Positions 45,103 to 56,204 are shown, numbered from the stretch's first letter. The stretch: 64,000 nucleotides of DNA from Cyanodermella asteris (GCA_900618795.1 UYJD01000011.1:1026880-1090879); one strand, 5' to 3'. The notes: generated by a model from the sequence alone, not told the origin. Numbers and translations: made by a program.

Positions 45103-45170
45103 GGTCCAAAGTCTTTTCTGGGACCGAAGTCTTTTATTTGACTTCGCAGGGGTTTGAAGTCTTTTGCCGG
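45103..45170 (-). repeat. MITE right terminal inverted repeat
   Basis: Reverse complement starts CCGGCAAAAGACTTC and follows the left end; target duplication TTGGCATT directly to its right. Confidence 0.9.
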
Positions 45171-45568
45171 TTGGCATTTATTGGCAAGCTGCAAAACGGC
45201 AAACGTCATCGATGTTCAAGTTTCTGACTTGTTGCGCTGCATCGTGTACACTTAGACTCGGCGCCAAGTAAAGTCAGGTGTTGAGAGACGCCGGGGGAGA
45301 AACAACATCCCAAGGAAGCCTGTTTTCTTTTCACAAACCTGCCACGTGCCTGCTCAACCTTCCAGCCATCACCGGCTCGACATTTGTTTTCAGGCGTACA
45401 TTGGCGCTCTAGTCCGGCGAAACAGCCTGAATACCCCCTCGACCACGACAATGAATGCCAAGCTCCAAACGCGGCCATGTTTGACATTATACAAAGCATG
45501 TCACGGCTCCGCTGTCGAGCTCGGCCTGAAGCTCGTATCCCAGCTTGACGAGGATCCTTTCTGGCATC

Positions 45569-48504
45569 ATGAGGGCAGCGTCGGGATCTCTGCTCGCTCT
45601 GGCTACCTCGGCTCTTGCGTCGAAGAATGCCATCGGCTCTAAAGGGTACAAGAACATTACCACAGCTGGCTTCACCCTCGAGCTTGACGTTGCCAATCAG
45701 GTAGCAACTCGGCTGATCGCACTCCCGGGCAGTAATGCTGGGAGCTCAGCATTCAACTTCCTTCTTCCGACTAAGGACAGAACGGATGATGGATACTATG
45801 TAAGTACAGACATTGTTATCTTCGGGGTCAAATTGTGACTAAGACTGACGTCCATCCGCAGTACCTTGGTGATATTCAGCTTCGCTTCCGTCCTCGGAAC
45901 ACGGCGACCTGGACAGACGTCTCCTCACACTATGCTCGTCAATCCGTCAACGTTACTCCTGGTCCTGGGAACGTTCTCACTAGCGCCGACTTCACTTCTT
46001 CGCTCGGTTCGAACCTTCCGATTACTGTCAATCGAACTTGGAGCAAGGATGGCGACTCTCTCGTGATGACTTTCAACATCACCAATGTCGGCAGCAACAC
46101 TCTCGAATTTGGTGGTGTTGGCATCCCTTTGCCGTACAACGACAACTGGGTGGACAAGGATGAAACCGATACCTGGACGCAGAATGTCGTCAGCGATCCC
46201 GCAGTGTCGCTCGATGCTGGGTATGTCATTACGAATCGTCTGACCGGTCAAGGCCCAACTTTGATCACTGCCCCTGTGGAGAAGAGTAAGCGCAATTGAG
46301 CTCCATCAGGCTGATCTCAAGCTGATCTCTGTAGCACCTTTGGAGCAGTACCGTTTGAACTATCCGAGTGAGCCCGCCTACCCGCAACAGTGGTCTGACC
46401 AGACAGTGAATGCCATGAATCTCCCTCAAAACAAGAGACTGACGTCTACAAGCCCATCGATTTCACCTACGAGGGCGTATTCAGCTGGTGGATGACAACG
46501 TCCGGTCTCGGAGCTATTGACACCGCCGCCGCCAGCGAGCTGGGATTTTCGCGAGGCTCCGACTACAACACACCGACGAACTTCACTCTGGCACCTCGCA
46601 CATCACGAATTGTTGGTGTCCGACTTTTCACGGCCTCTGGGCCTCGTGCTGTAGAGGACCGCCTTCCGACCTACGGACGTCCCACGATTGTCGGCATCCC
46701 TGGCTTCGTTGTCGACAGCAACGACCAGGTCAAGTTGATCATTCGAAGCACCTCAGCTCCCAGCATCTCCGGCGTCTCACCTGCAAATATCGACTTCCAA
46801 GCACCGACAACCATGTCGAGCGGCTTCTATTCGATCACTGGCAAAGTCAAGTCAGGCACTTTCGGCCAGACCCGCGTGACCATCGCATTCGCCAACGGCG
46901 AGACAGGAACCGCGCACTACAACGTGCTCAATCCCGCGTCGACGCAACTCGATAACCTGGGCAACTTCCGATTCTCGAAGCAGTGGTACAACAACACCAG
47001 CGACTACTTTGGCCGCGCACCCGGTATCATCACATACGACCATCAAAAGGGCAAGCAAGTTGTCGACGACAACCGTGCTTGGGTAGCCGGCATGAGCGAC
47101 GAAGCCGGAACGGGTGCATACGTCTCCGCCGCCGCAAAGCAGCTCGGTCGTCCAAACAAGAACCAGATCGCCATGCTGGAGCAATTCGCCACCAAGACGA
47201 TCTTCGGCAAGCTGCAAGTCTCTTCCCCAGGCTCCACGTACGGCAGCGTCAAGAAGAGTCTCTTCTACTACGATCCTTCCCTCGTGAGCAAGGGCGTCTA
47301 CGACCCGAGCGTCGACCACGACGGAACCTGGGCCAAATCCGAAGCCGATCTCCTGTCCAGATCCTACAACTACCCTCACCCGTTGGTGGTTTACTGGACC
47401 CTCTACCGCTTGGCTCGCAACTACGACGGTCTCACAACCGTACCCTGGACGTGGTACTTGGACCGCTGCTACGACACCATCTCCGGGATGCAGACCAACG
47501 CGGGGATCGACAACGGCTACGCGCAGTTCGGTCTCATGGAAGGAACCTACTTCCAAATGGTGCTCCTCGACCTGATCCGCGAAGGCGCCACGAACAGCAC
47601 GCTCGCCAGCCGCGCCAACAAGGTCAGATCATTCATGAAGGACCGCGCCGATCTCTGGAAATCTGAACCTTACCCCTACGCCTCCGAGTTTTCCTGGGAC
47701 AACACGGGACAAGAGGAAGTTTACGCCTGGACGTCCTATTTCAACTACACCGACAAGGCAAACTCGACGATCGAGACGCTCATGGCCGTCATGCCGTCCG
47801 TCCCGCACTGGGGCTACTCCGGCTCCGGCCGCGACTTGTGGGACTTCTTGTACTCGGGACAGTACGGCAATGGGGCGAGAGCAGAGCGCATCTTCCATCA
47901 CTACAAAGGTGCGCAATCGGCGCTCCCGCTCGTGACGCAGTTTCAGAGTTTTCCAACGGATATCAAGATGTTGCGGGCCGGATACGGCGGCGTACTGGGC
48001 CCGTTGACCTCGATCGGTCCCGATGGCTTTGGGTCTACCGGCTTCCACACTCTTCCCGACTACCTTGCGTGGGACCCCTTGTCCGGAGACAATGGCGTGA
48101 ACATTGCGCTGCACGCGCTCAGCACGCGCGCCGTGGCCGTCAACGACGCCAGTCTGGGTGGATGGGCGGGCTTCGGCGCTCAAGTCAGCCAGTCGGGTAC
48201 CGTCGTGACGATCAAGCCGACAGATTCGTTCCGGCAACGGCTGTTCATTGCTGCGAACGCGCTTTATTTGGAGCTGGATGCGGGACGGTTCAATACGGTC
48301 ACGTACGATACGAGCTCGCGGAAGGTCAGCGTCACGTTTGATGCGAATGATGGGTTTACGCCGAATGCGAGGGTCAGGTGGAGTACCACGGCGAGCACGA
48401 GTAGCTCGGGGACGTATAAGATTTCGGGGACTTACAAGGTGGAAAGGGGTGCCGCTGTGGTGCCGCTTGGGTCGGGGACGACGACGGTTAGCTTCTCCCA
48501 GTGA
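45569..48504 (+). CDS. Secreted DUF5695-type (glycoside hydrolase-like) protein with one frameshift
   Basis: Exons: 45569-45799, 45862-46285 and 46335-48504; introns of 62 and 49 nt, phases consistent. Residues 1-18 (MRAASGSLLALATSALA) are a signal peptide. An N-terminal beta-rich part includes YLGDIQLRFRPRNTATWTDV and GGVGIPLPYNDNWV. A large alpha-helical barrel-like part follows (WYNNTSDYFGRAPGIITYD, NYPHPLVVYWTLYRLARNYD, EFSWDNTGQEEVYAW). This fits the DUF5695 family, with toroid glycoside-hydrolase character; substrate unknown. The frame breaks between 46412 and 46440: VNAMNLP is followed in another frame by QETDVYKPIDFTYEGVFSWWM, so one base appears missing (or two extra). No intron of workable size fits there. 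About 941 aa if continuous. Either a base error in a live gene or a recent lesion. Confidence 0.82.
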
Positions 48505-49061
48505 TCAAATGAAGGATGACCTACGAAAGAGGGAGTTCCATACCTAGTGATTGCCAGGGGCAAACGCCTGATACTGTGCGTCGCCGATATGCATGCAGTG
48601 CCATTTTAGGTCATGATTCTTTCAGACTGGCGTCCTTGAATGCTGCCTGCTCGTTACGAATGCAAGGTTCTGGAAACACGACGAACAACGTCGATTGGTT
48701 TCTTGTCTATCTCTAGCTTTTGTGCCTGTCTCATCTCTATCCAGAGCGCAGTCGCCTCCAATACTAGTTCGCAGCCTGCAGAGTCTCTCTCTGCTATTTT
48801 CAGCTGATCATCGTCGTCTCCGGTCGATTGTGCTCTCGCAGCAGCCGTCATCATCATTAATCGTACAAAAGGGGCCAACGTCGTCGCCCAAGAAAGTGAA
48901 GCGGTATGAAGGATGAAAATGGAAGGCAAAGGCTTCCGTACGCTTCGCTTGGGAACTGATAGCGAGCCAAGAAACAAAAACAAGGGCAGAATGCTGAACG
49001 CTCACGAAACACCACCCTTTTGGAGATGAAACCCCCTTTTTTGGTCATCCTCGATGATCAC
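48505..49061. other. Convergent intergenic region, no gene
   Basis: 557 bp between two converging stops; expected to hold both 3' ends. Nothing else seen. Confidence 0.45.
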
Positions 49062-52000
49062 TCAGATCGGGGATAGCAACGGCTGAACCGCCGAATCTTC
49101 CGTCTCGTCCCGATAATCCTCAGAATCCCTCTTCGCACACCTACACGAAGTTGCATGCTTGGCATCATGTCCCATGACCGCCTCAGGACCTTCAAGAATA
49201 GCGACACCAACTGCGAGCACTAAAGCAAGACCGAATTTTGCCCAAGCCCTCAGCCTTCTCCGTCCGGTCGGTTCCTGACACCGCGAGCAGGCTATGTGGC
49301 TTTTGCCAAAGACTCTATCAACGACACTGTTTGCTCGGGCATCGATAGACAGTATCTCTGAAGGCGAGCTGATGGAGCCGTAGGAACGTGTTCTCCGGGC
49401 TGGAGAGAGGTTTGGCAGGCCTAGCATGGCGGATCGCTCGTCCCAGTAGACGTGAGGTTCTGCTCGCATCATCGTGCACTCTCCAGGACCGTCTAGCTCT
49501 AACCGGCGGAGCTGTCCGGGAGAGAACCCGTAGTCATCATCTGCGTCAACTGCTATGCCTACTTGTCGCTCTTCGCTTGCTATGCTGATCTGACGCGGTC
49601 TATTCGGTCCTTTTTGCGTGATGGATCCAGTTTGGCCTCCAGCTGGTAGACTGTTATTGCTCTGCCGTCCTTGTCTGAAGCGCGTGTTGAACAGACCGAA
49701 CAACCACCAGCCGAGACCACCTAGACGAAAGGGTGACAGCACACCAATGCCCTCTGCTGTGCGAGACCACGAATGTTGCAGGATTCTGCGTGCAAGCAGG
49801 ACTGGTTTGGATCCATTCAAAGTGCGCCTAGCATTCTCAACTCCAGGGTCTTCAGCTGCACTTGACTTGAACGGAATCATGGTCGAAGCCAGCCGAGTCA
49901 GTCGCTCGAAGAGCCCCTTGGGATCCGGGCTTCCGGGGCCGCGGTTGGTATCTGGTACTTCTGTGGCGATGCTTTCCGATGAAGCGTGTGATGCAGTGCC
50001 TTGAGTTATCGATATCCGGGGTGTCTGAAAAATGGGACCTCCAGGCATCGGTCGGGGAAGGGCGCCATAGAATCCACTCGCCCTATTTGCGCGTCCAGAC
50101 GCCTTTAGATCACTAGCTGATGCCCTTGGCGTTTCAGTCAGGGCTGGAGAAGGAGACCTGGATGGGGTTGAAGGCGCCGAAATCAAGTCCTCTGCCCAGC
50201 CATCTCCTCCACCTTCATGGCACGTAGGTGAGGACAGCATTCCTCCACCAGGTCGGGATGGTGATACAACGGAACTGGGAGACACCATTCGCGAGCAACC
50301 CAGCTCCTCAGCAAGAGTGGAGCTCGATGTACCCAGGGTCATATCCGATTCCGGCGTTGAAGGATCAATTCCGCAATGGTTGTCGCGCCCTTCGTCCTTT
50401 TGCGTGGCAGTCATATCGGCAATCATCTGGTCTATGCTCCCGCTGAAATCACCTTCAAGCTGCCGAAGGGCTCTCAGCCTCTCCAGCTCGCGCGCTCGCA
50501 TTTCTTTCAGCTCCTTGGAACGTCTTCGCACCGCGATCGTTGGCGTGTCGGGAGAAACATCGGGTGTTGCTTCCCTACTCCGCTCCCAGAAGGCAGTTGT
50601 GGGGTCGAAAGAGGAGTTTGACTGCTGCGTGATGCCTGAAACAGTGCGATTTGAGGTCATGAAATGGTCCTTGCCTACATTCTCAAGTGGCGCAGAGTAC
50701 GGGTAGTTGCAGTTGACTGGAAGCTCAGAAACCGATCCTAGCCGAGTGGGGGATAGTAAACTTTCCCGACGCGGTGAAGTCATAGAATTTGAAGACGAGG
50801 AAGCTGTGCTCGGAAGAATCAGAGGCTTCAGTCCGCCGGCGGAAGAATGGAACCGACGCGTTCTCTTAGCTTGCGAGGGTCTCTTGCAATCGTGGCCGAA
50901 CATTGAAGCAGAACCAGGCCCATCAGTGTATGATCGACCAAGCGAAGCAGGCAGCCCCCATGAGGCACTGAAGGAGGATGTCGAAAGCAGACTAATGGGA
51001 CGCTCTCGTGTGGGCGACCGTACCTCAGCAATATCCAAGCTGGTGGGTTGAGAGCTGGCAGTGAGCACACTCTGACCACTCGAATGCGAGGTAGAGTATA
51101 TGCTGCCCTCCTCAGGCCCAGGCTTCTCTGCACCAGACACTGCCGGATCTTCTTGCGGAGAGTCATCGAGAGCGGAGATCCGGTCCTCGACAGCATGCCA
51201 GCCAAAGACATCTTCGGCGGACGTGATGGTTTCGCGTCTGGATGGCGATTGAGGTCTGGTCGGTCTGACAACATTCCGAGGAGGAGCGAGCATGCTTTTG
51301 ACACGTTGCGCTGGACGAAGAGGGTCCGGAAAGTCCTTCAGCATTGGTGTCGCCGGAGCCGTGGCCCATCCCTCGACGCCCTTGTTGGGGCTGCCGGCGA
51401 CCATGGAGCTGAGAACATCCACTCGTTTGCTCATATTCTTCTCACATTCTTCTGCGTCTTGCACTCGACGTTCAGCTTCCTTGACCTGGGTTTCGAGCAC
51501 AAGGCACCTCTCATCTCTTTCGCGGATCTCGTCTTCAAGCTCCCTAATGCGTCGTTGTAGATCAGCCTCGAAGTGTGTTCTTTCGTAGACGGAGTCCTGC
51601 ACCCTTTCCTCAAACTTTGATTCCCAGTCGACAATATCCTGCTTCAAATTCCGGTTCTCTGCCGTCAATGAGCGTAATTTCGATGACTGCACAGAAGTCA
51701 TCGATGGCGAATTGAGTGTGGTCAGCCGTGTCTCCAAGGAGGCAATCTCCGCCTCAAGCGAATCAATGTATGCCGTGACCTGCAGGCTAGAAGAACGATA
51801 TCTGCCAGACTTGGGCCGATTGATGCGATGTGAACCTGTCAGACGATTCCTGCTCCCTCTCAAAGAGGCTGTGATGTTGTCGATAGGCGAGCTTCCCGGC
51901 TCGGAAGAATGCGGTGGCGGCACATTTTCGGCATTCTCCGACGGCCTCTTCAGATATTCTGTCCGTGGAGACATGTCGACCGGCGATCGCGTAAAGAAGG

Positions 52001-52559
52001 CTGTCGGAGCTGACTCGGGATGTTGATCTCTGTCCGGAAAGACACCATGCAGACTCGGTCTTCCTGGTTGTGTGTATTTTCTGCGCGTGCTTCTGTGTAC
52101 CTCCTGCAATATAGTAGATTCCGAGTACCGCGCACCGGGATACTTCGATTCCTGGGATGTCAAGGTCGCCGACGGGCTCGTCTCTCTCGATTGGCAGAAT
52201 ATCGAAAATGGACTGACACGTCGATTCGTCGTCAATGGAACCGCCCGAAATCCTGCGTTCCTGAGCTGCAACCTATTCCGCTGCCTCGAGCGCAAGCTCC
52301 GCTCCTCAATAATCCCAGCTCTTTCCGTGTCCCGCGGCTGCTGCTCTGGCGTCGCTGTTGCTGCCGGCCCAATTGTCGTGCCGGTCGAGTCGTCGGAGTC
52401 ATTGGGGCTCGCACCGGGAGACGACAACGGACTCTGTGCTACCGGCGGTGATGTGCTTGTTGGCGTGGCAGGATATGCAGGCGAGGAAGGTAAACAGAGA
52501 GCGTCCGCATGCGGCAACAAAGGGTGTGCATGTGCCGTGCGTGTGGAATGTGGTAACAT
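49062..52559 (-). CDS. Large coiled-coil protein with C-terminal membrane segment (1165 aa)
   Basis: Single exon from ATG 52559. Residues 1-250 are Ser/Pro/Thr-rich and disordered. A coiled coil covers about 260-375 (VTAYIDSLEAEIASLETRL, LRSLTAENRNLKQDIVDWE, LQRRIRELEDEIRERDERC). About 380-1100 is again disordered with many Ser-Pro sites, including a short charged helix (KELKEMRARELERLRALRQ). A hydrophobic stretch WAKFGLALVLAVGVAILEG (about 1103-1122) near the end could anchor it in a membrane. The paired cysteines of CSRCQEPTGRRRLRAW just before it and a CRCAKRD after it may bind metal or be acylated. The many Ser-Pro sites suggest phospho-regulation (inference). I do not recognise a named orthologue; a membrane-linked cytoskeletal or polarity scaffold would fit the architecture. 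Confidence 0.85.
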   Translation of the reverse strand: MLPHSTRTAHAHPLLPHADALCLPSSPAYPATPTSTSPPVAQSPLSSPGASPNDSDDSTGTTIGPAATATPEQQPRDTERAGIIEERSLRSRQRNRLQLRNAGFRAVPLTTNRRVSPFSIFCQSRETSPSATLTSQESKYPGARYSESTILQEVHRSTRRKYTQPGRPSLHGVFPDRDQHPESAPTAFFTRSPVDMSPRTEYLKRPSENAENVPPPHSSEPGSSPIDNITASLRGSRNRLTGSHRINRPKSGRYRSSSLQVTAYIDSLEAEIASLETRLTTLNSPSMTSVQSSKLRSLTAENRNLKQDIVDWESKFEERVQDSVYERTHFEADLQRRIRELEDEIRERDERCLVLETQVKEAERRVQDAEECEKNMSKRVDVLSSMVAGSPNKGVEGWATAPATPMLKDFPDPLRPAQRVKSMLAPPRNVVRPTRPQSPSRRETITSAEDVFGWHAVEDRISALDDSPQEDPAVSGAEKPGPEEGSIYSTSHSSGQSVLTASSQPTSLDIAEVRSPTRERPISLLSTSSFSASWGLPASLGRSYTDGPGSASMFGHDCKRPSQAKRTRRFHSSAGGLKPLILPSTASSSSNSMTSPRRESLLSPTRLGSVSELPVNCNYPYSAPLENVGKDHFMTSNRTVSGITQQSNSSFDPTTAFWERSREATPDVSPDTPTIAVRRRSKELKEMRARELERLRALRQLEGDFSGSIDQMIADMTATQKDEGRDNHCGIDPSTPESDMTLGTSSSTLAEELGCSRMVSPSSVVSPSRPGGGMLSSPTCHEGGGDGWAEDLISAPSTPSRSPSPALTETPRASASDLKASGRANRASGFYGALPRPMPGGPIFQTPRISITQGTASHASSESIATEVPDTNRGPGSPDPKGLFERLTRLASTMIPFKSSAAEDPGVENARRTLNGSKPVLLARRILQHSWSRTAEGIGVLSPFRLGGLGWWLFGLFNTRFRQGRQSNNSLPAGGQTGSITQKGPNRPRQISIASEERQVGIAVDADDDYGFSPGQLRRLELDGPGECTMMRAEPHVYWDERSAMLGLPNLSPARRTRSYGSISSPSEILSIDARANSVVDRVFGKSHIACSRCQEPTGRRRLRAWAKFGLALVLAVGVAILEGPEAVMGHDAKHATSCRCAKRDSEDYRDETEDSAVQPLLSPI

Positions 52560-55377
52560 GGCATCCTGGCCGGCCAGGTGTGCCGCGGTCTCAGATCTTT
52601 CGTCTCGTGTCTCTGATGGAGCTGTCGCTCTGTGTGGGTGGTGTGGGGTGCCGTGAGTGAGCCTCGGGAGGGAGCCGAGAAAAAGGAAATTACGATGATC
52701 GATTGAGAAGCATGTCCGATGCAGGCATAAAGGCTCGTGAAGATGCAGCTCGTTTCGTTCCTGTCATAAGACGTCTATGGGCCGTGTGAAGCTGCAATGG
52801 AAGTGTACGTGAAAGGACAGTGTGCTCTGGCAGCGGTGTATCTGTAGGGGCTGGCTGGTGGAGCCTGCCCGTGTTGAGGTTGTTCTGCTGGTTGTCGCGG
52901 CAGCCGGCATGAAGCTCCAAGCCCGCGTGCATCTTCGGCGATCCAGACGTGCACTGAAACCAACCAGGGTCCGACCTTGTCTTCTTTAGTCTTTCGTCTG
53001 ATGAACATCCGAATCTTCGCTTCGTCATCGCTTGCCATGTGAGTCTTGTCAGTGCCGACTTGGCTGAAGCTGGTCCGATAGCCAAGATGCGCATGGCTGG
53101 TTGTGGAGATATCGTCCATCAACAGCCCGTGAGCGGTATACTGCTAGTGTACCAATCTGTTCATGTCTCCCGTTCTTTGACAAGGACCAGCAACTATGCA
53201 AGGTTCATCCCATGTCATTTGGCTGGCAAAGTGCTATCTTGCCCCGCGTATTTTGACGGCCTGAGATGAAACAATCTCCACGCCAGCATGCACGTGAGAC
53301 GCAAGTACACCTTATTATTGCACCGCATCTGTGGGCCTAGAAAGGTAATGCTCACATCTCCAGCGCCAATATCATCAATTCGATGTGGAGGTGTATCGCT
53401 CTGCAGGGTATGCCCGAGTCTGAATGTTCAACGGAATTCTTCGCAAAAGGAAAAAGAAAATATTGCTCATTGAATTTCCGTTACATGTGCAATCTCATAC
53501 ACGCAATGTTAAGACAAACATTTTAACAGGCCAACATCAGTTACTCATACCCATGCTCTAAGTCCGTTTCTTAATCTCAAGTCCAGTCAAGTCTGCCTCG
53601 TGAAGAAGCTAGTAACAGTCGTCCGCTCTCACCCAACCTCAGCAACCTCAACATCAAGAGCCCTGTACAAACTTCCCACATCCTTATACGTCTCCAACAG
53701 CGCCAATGGTCGACCAGGACACATGCATTCAGCTGTGTAGCTCACAATAGACTTTCAGTTGCGAACGAGGCTCCTCCAGTCATTGAGTCAGCAGGGATTG
53801 CGCGTTCTGGGGTTCCGATCGACCTGAGTGGGCATGCAGGTCACTACACTCCAGTCGTGCAAGTAGTTCTTATGAATACCTACCCAAGTCAAGCGCCAAC
53901 GGCTCGCGACATTCTGGAAAGTACTTATCTTCCCGTTCCAGCGTCTCATTATCGCAATGGTACGATTGCAAAAGCACATCCCGTGCAGGAATCTAAAGTC
54001 CATCGATCCGGCGTATATCAGATATTTGGCAAGGCGTTCGTTGTGGCTACGGCAGTCCGGACCAGAACAGACCTTTCCTATTCACCGGCATTGTGACAGT
54101 CGTCATCGGCCGTATCCTGGACTTGTCCACCCAGCTCCATTGATATAGAAGTCACACGAGTGGTGCTGTCCAAGACAGAGACATGCGAGAAACATGTTAT
54201 TGAGCCCAGAACATGGCGGATATATAATTTGACTCAGAATTGATCTGTCAAACCGTATCTGAGATAGTCACAAGCAATCTTGGTATCTCCAAGAACGTGC
54301 CAGGTGAACAGCAGATGGCTTGCCAGCAGCCTTCCAAGCCGAGGGGTTCGTGTGCATTGCTAGCTGTCCTGGGAGCCAGAGGCACGGGACGACGTCTGCC
54401 GCCAGATACATCCCAACAGAGGGAATAGCGCGAGGCTGTTACAGCTTTGTGAGATTGACATTTCGCCACCCGCGTTCGGCCTGTGCATAGCTGACTCGAT
54501 TTCCTGCTGGTAGCATTGTTGCCCAGTCGATGCTCCGGGACATCTTCGAGAGGACAAGGGACAGAGGCTGAAAAGTTCACACAGTCTGGAGTAGGACGAA
54601 GCCAAGGAAGTACACATTTCATGACGCGACACAGGTCAGCAAGCCTAGTAGTTACAAGAGCGTGATGTTGGTTGTCCACTTCACGAGCAACCCGCCATTC
54701 CCAGTGGGCCAGTGCCATGAACCCAAAGGGCACTACACTGCGCATCGCGAACGCAAGTCCGAGGCTGGACCCGTAGTCAATGGGCTCCATGACATGACAA
54801 CGACTCTTTCAAAGCGAAGCATTACGGCTGGTTGTCGAAAGTGGGATCCGTGGTCAAGCAGCGAGCCGCATTGGGTACAGAGCAGCCCGAGTCAAAGACA
54901 CCTGCTCTTGCCAATGGTTCAGCGTGAAAATTTTGATTCATCGTCAAGCGGCCCAAGGCATTGATGCAGGCCGCTACCTGCGTATTGGGAGCATTCACCA
55001 GCAGAAGTTCGTGAAGCTGGGTGTAGGGGAGTCAAATTCTTGCATGCGGAGAATCAAAAGTCAGGTCTTGGCGTCACGGCAGTAGGCTGCTGCTGACATA
55101 AGCGGCTCAGAGCAGCCTGCTGGACGGCATCTGCAATTTTCTGCGTCTACAAGAGCAAACCTCCAATTCCTAATTCCAACCTCAAACAACACATCCGCCA
55201 CAGGATCTCCAGGCTTTTTCGACTTCAATCGGAGGTAAGTTGCTGGTGGTGAAGACCAAACGACGCCGTTGCCCAACGTCACATACTGACGGCGCTTGCT
55301 CGCCTAGACCCCACCAAAATCAAACAAAACTTGCAGCTCCAACCTTTTACCCAGAACTCCACCACAACACAATCACA
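52560..55377. other. 2.8-kb gene-poor stretch
   Basis: Between the coiled-coil gene and Ran. Contains one possible P450 tail relic (described separately) and several unconvincing open frames, including one of 180 codons at 54248-54790 (minus) without family resemblance. Confidence 0.45.
53633..53750 (-). pseudogene. Possible cytochrome P450 C-terminal relic
   Basis: On the minus strand about 35 codons read CMCPGRPLALLETYK then DVGSLYRALDVEVAEVG and a TGA. This resembles the Cys-x-Gly-[RK] heme-binding loop and following L-helix of fungal P450s (pattern C.G...AL.E.YK.....LRR.D.E). The preceding Gly-x-Arg of the heme loop is not present, and no other P450 block (ETLR, PERW) could be read upstream in one frame, so this is at most a fragment of a decayed gene. 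The match is from memory of the family pattern. Confidence 0.33.
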
Positions 55378-56204
55378 ATGGCGGAAGCTCAGCAGGCTCC
55401 CACTTTCAAGCTCGTCCTCGTCGGCGATGGCGGTACTGGCAAGGTAAGACTGATCAATTCAGAATCCCTCAGTATCGCTTTGCAGAGCGTTGAATGCGCA
55501 TGCGACACACACCGCGACCCCACGGCTAGCACAAGAACAGCGCTGACGAGACCCTCCATGGCAGACCACCTTCGTCAAGCGCCATTTGACTGGTGAATTC
55601 GAGAAGAAGTACATTGCCACCCTCGGTGTTGAGGTTCACCCTCTCGGCTTCTCCACCAACCTTGGCCAAATCGTTTTCGACGTGTGGGACACGGCCGGTC
55701 AGGAGAAGTTCGGCGGTCTTCGCGATGGCTACTACATCAACGGACAGTGCGGTATCATCATGTTCGACGTCACCTCCCGCATCACCTACAAGAACGTCCC
55801 CAACTGGCACCGTGACTTGGTCCGTGTCTGCGAGAATATCCCCATCGTGCTGTGCGGCAACAAGGTCGATGTCAAAGAGCGAAAGGTCAAGGCCAAGGCC
55901 ATCACTTTCCACCGCAAGAAGAACCTCCAGTACTACGATATTTCTGCCAAGTCCAACTACAACTTCGAGAAGCCTTTCCTCTGGCTCGCCAGGAAGCTGA
56001 CTGGCAACGCTGGCCTAGTAAGAACAACCCGGCTCTTTCGCTACTGGCCATGCATGCTAACAACGTATTCAGGAATTCGTCGCCGAGGTCTCCTTGGCTC
56101 CTCCCACCGTCTCCGTTGACCCCGAGCTGCTCAAGCAGTACGAGAACGAGATGGCTGCTGCGGCCGCCCAGCCCCTCCCCGATGAGGATGACGCTGATCT
56201 GTGA
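55378..56204 (+). CDS. GSP1: Ran GTPase (GSP1 orthologue, 216 aa)
   Basis: Small nuclear GTPase driving nuclear transport and spindle/nuclear-envelope assembly. Exons: 55378-55443, 55565-56017 and 56073-56204; introns of 121 and 55 nt, both phase 0. Intron 1 cuts the P-loop between K and T of GDGGTGK-TT. G motifs: P-loop at 16-23, DTAGQEK (G3), NKVD (G4) and SAKSNYN (G5). The effector region is [14 protein letters not shown]. The tail ends in DEDDADL, the acidic end typical of Ran, and total length equals the classic 216 residues. No lesion. Surrounded by sparse DNA on both sides. Confidence 0.98.

Larger units (their letters stand above)
44785..45170. mobile_element. 386-bp MITE with long TIRs and 8-bp target duplication
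   Basis: Near-perfect terminal inverted repeats of about 68 bp begin CGGCAAAAGACTTC. The element is flanked by TTGGCATT on both sides (44777-44784 and 45171-45178); the flanking match extends to 9 bp if one end base is counted differently. Each repeat is itself built from three tandem AAAAGACTTCGGACCC-like units. The interior has no open frame of note and contains CGAGCGCAGCGAGCG. An 8-bp duplication fits hAT-type, 8-9 bp with long TIRs also fits Mutator-type parents. About eight mismatches between the repeats suggest an older insertion. It lies about 400 bp upstream of the DUF5695 start. Confidence 0.9.
43555..45568. other. Divergent intergenic region carrying a MITE
   Basis: About 2 kb between the starts of the MFS-type gene (minus) and the DUF5695 gene (plus). 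Apart from the 386-bp MITE no coding or RNA gene was found. Confidence 0.5.

Noticed and set aside
46852-48237. Long minus-strand frames of 234 and 202 codons
   Set aside because: They are antisense to the conserved DUF5695 coding exon and owe their openness to its codon composition.
52690-53122. Minus-strand frames including ASDDEAKIRMFIRRKTKEDK
   Set aside because: A short plausible stretch with a possible donor, but no second exon or family resemblance; too weak to annotate.
54248-54790. 180-codon open frame on the minus strand
   Set aside because: No motif, no splice partners, composition unlike the neighbouring real genes; a chance frame in a gene-poor stretch.
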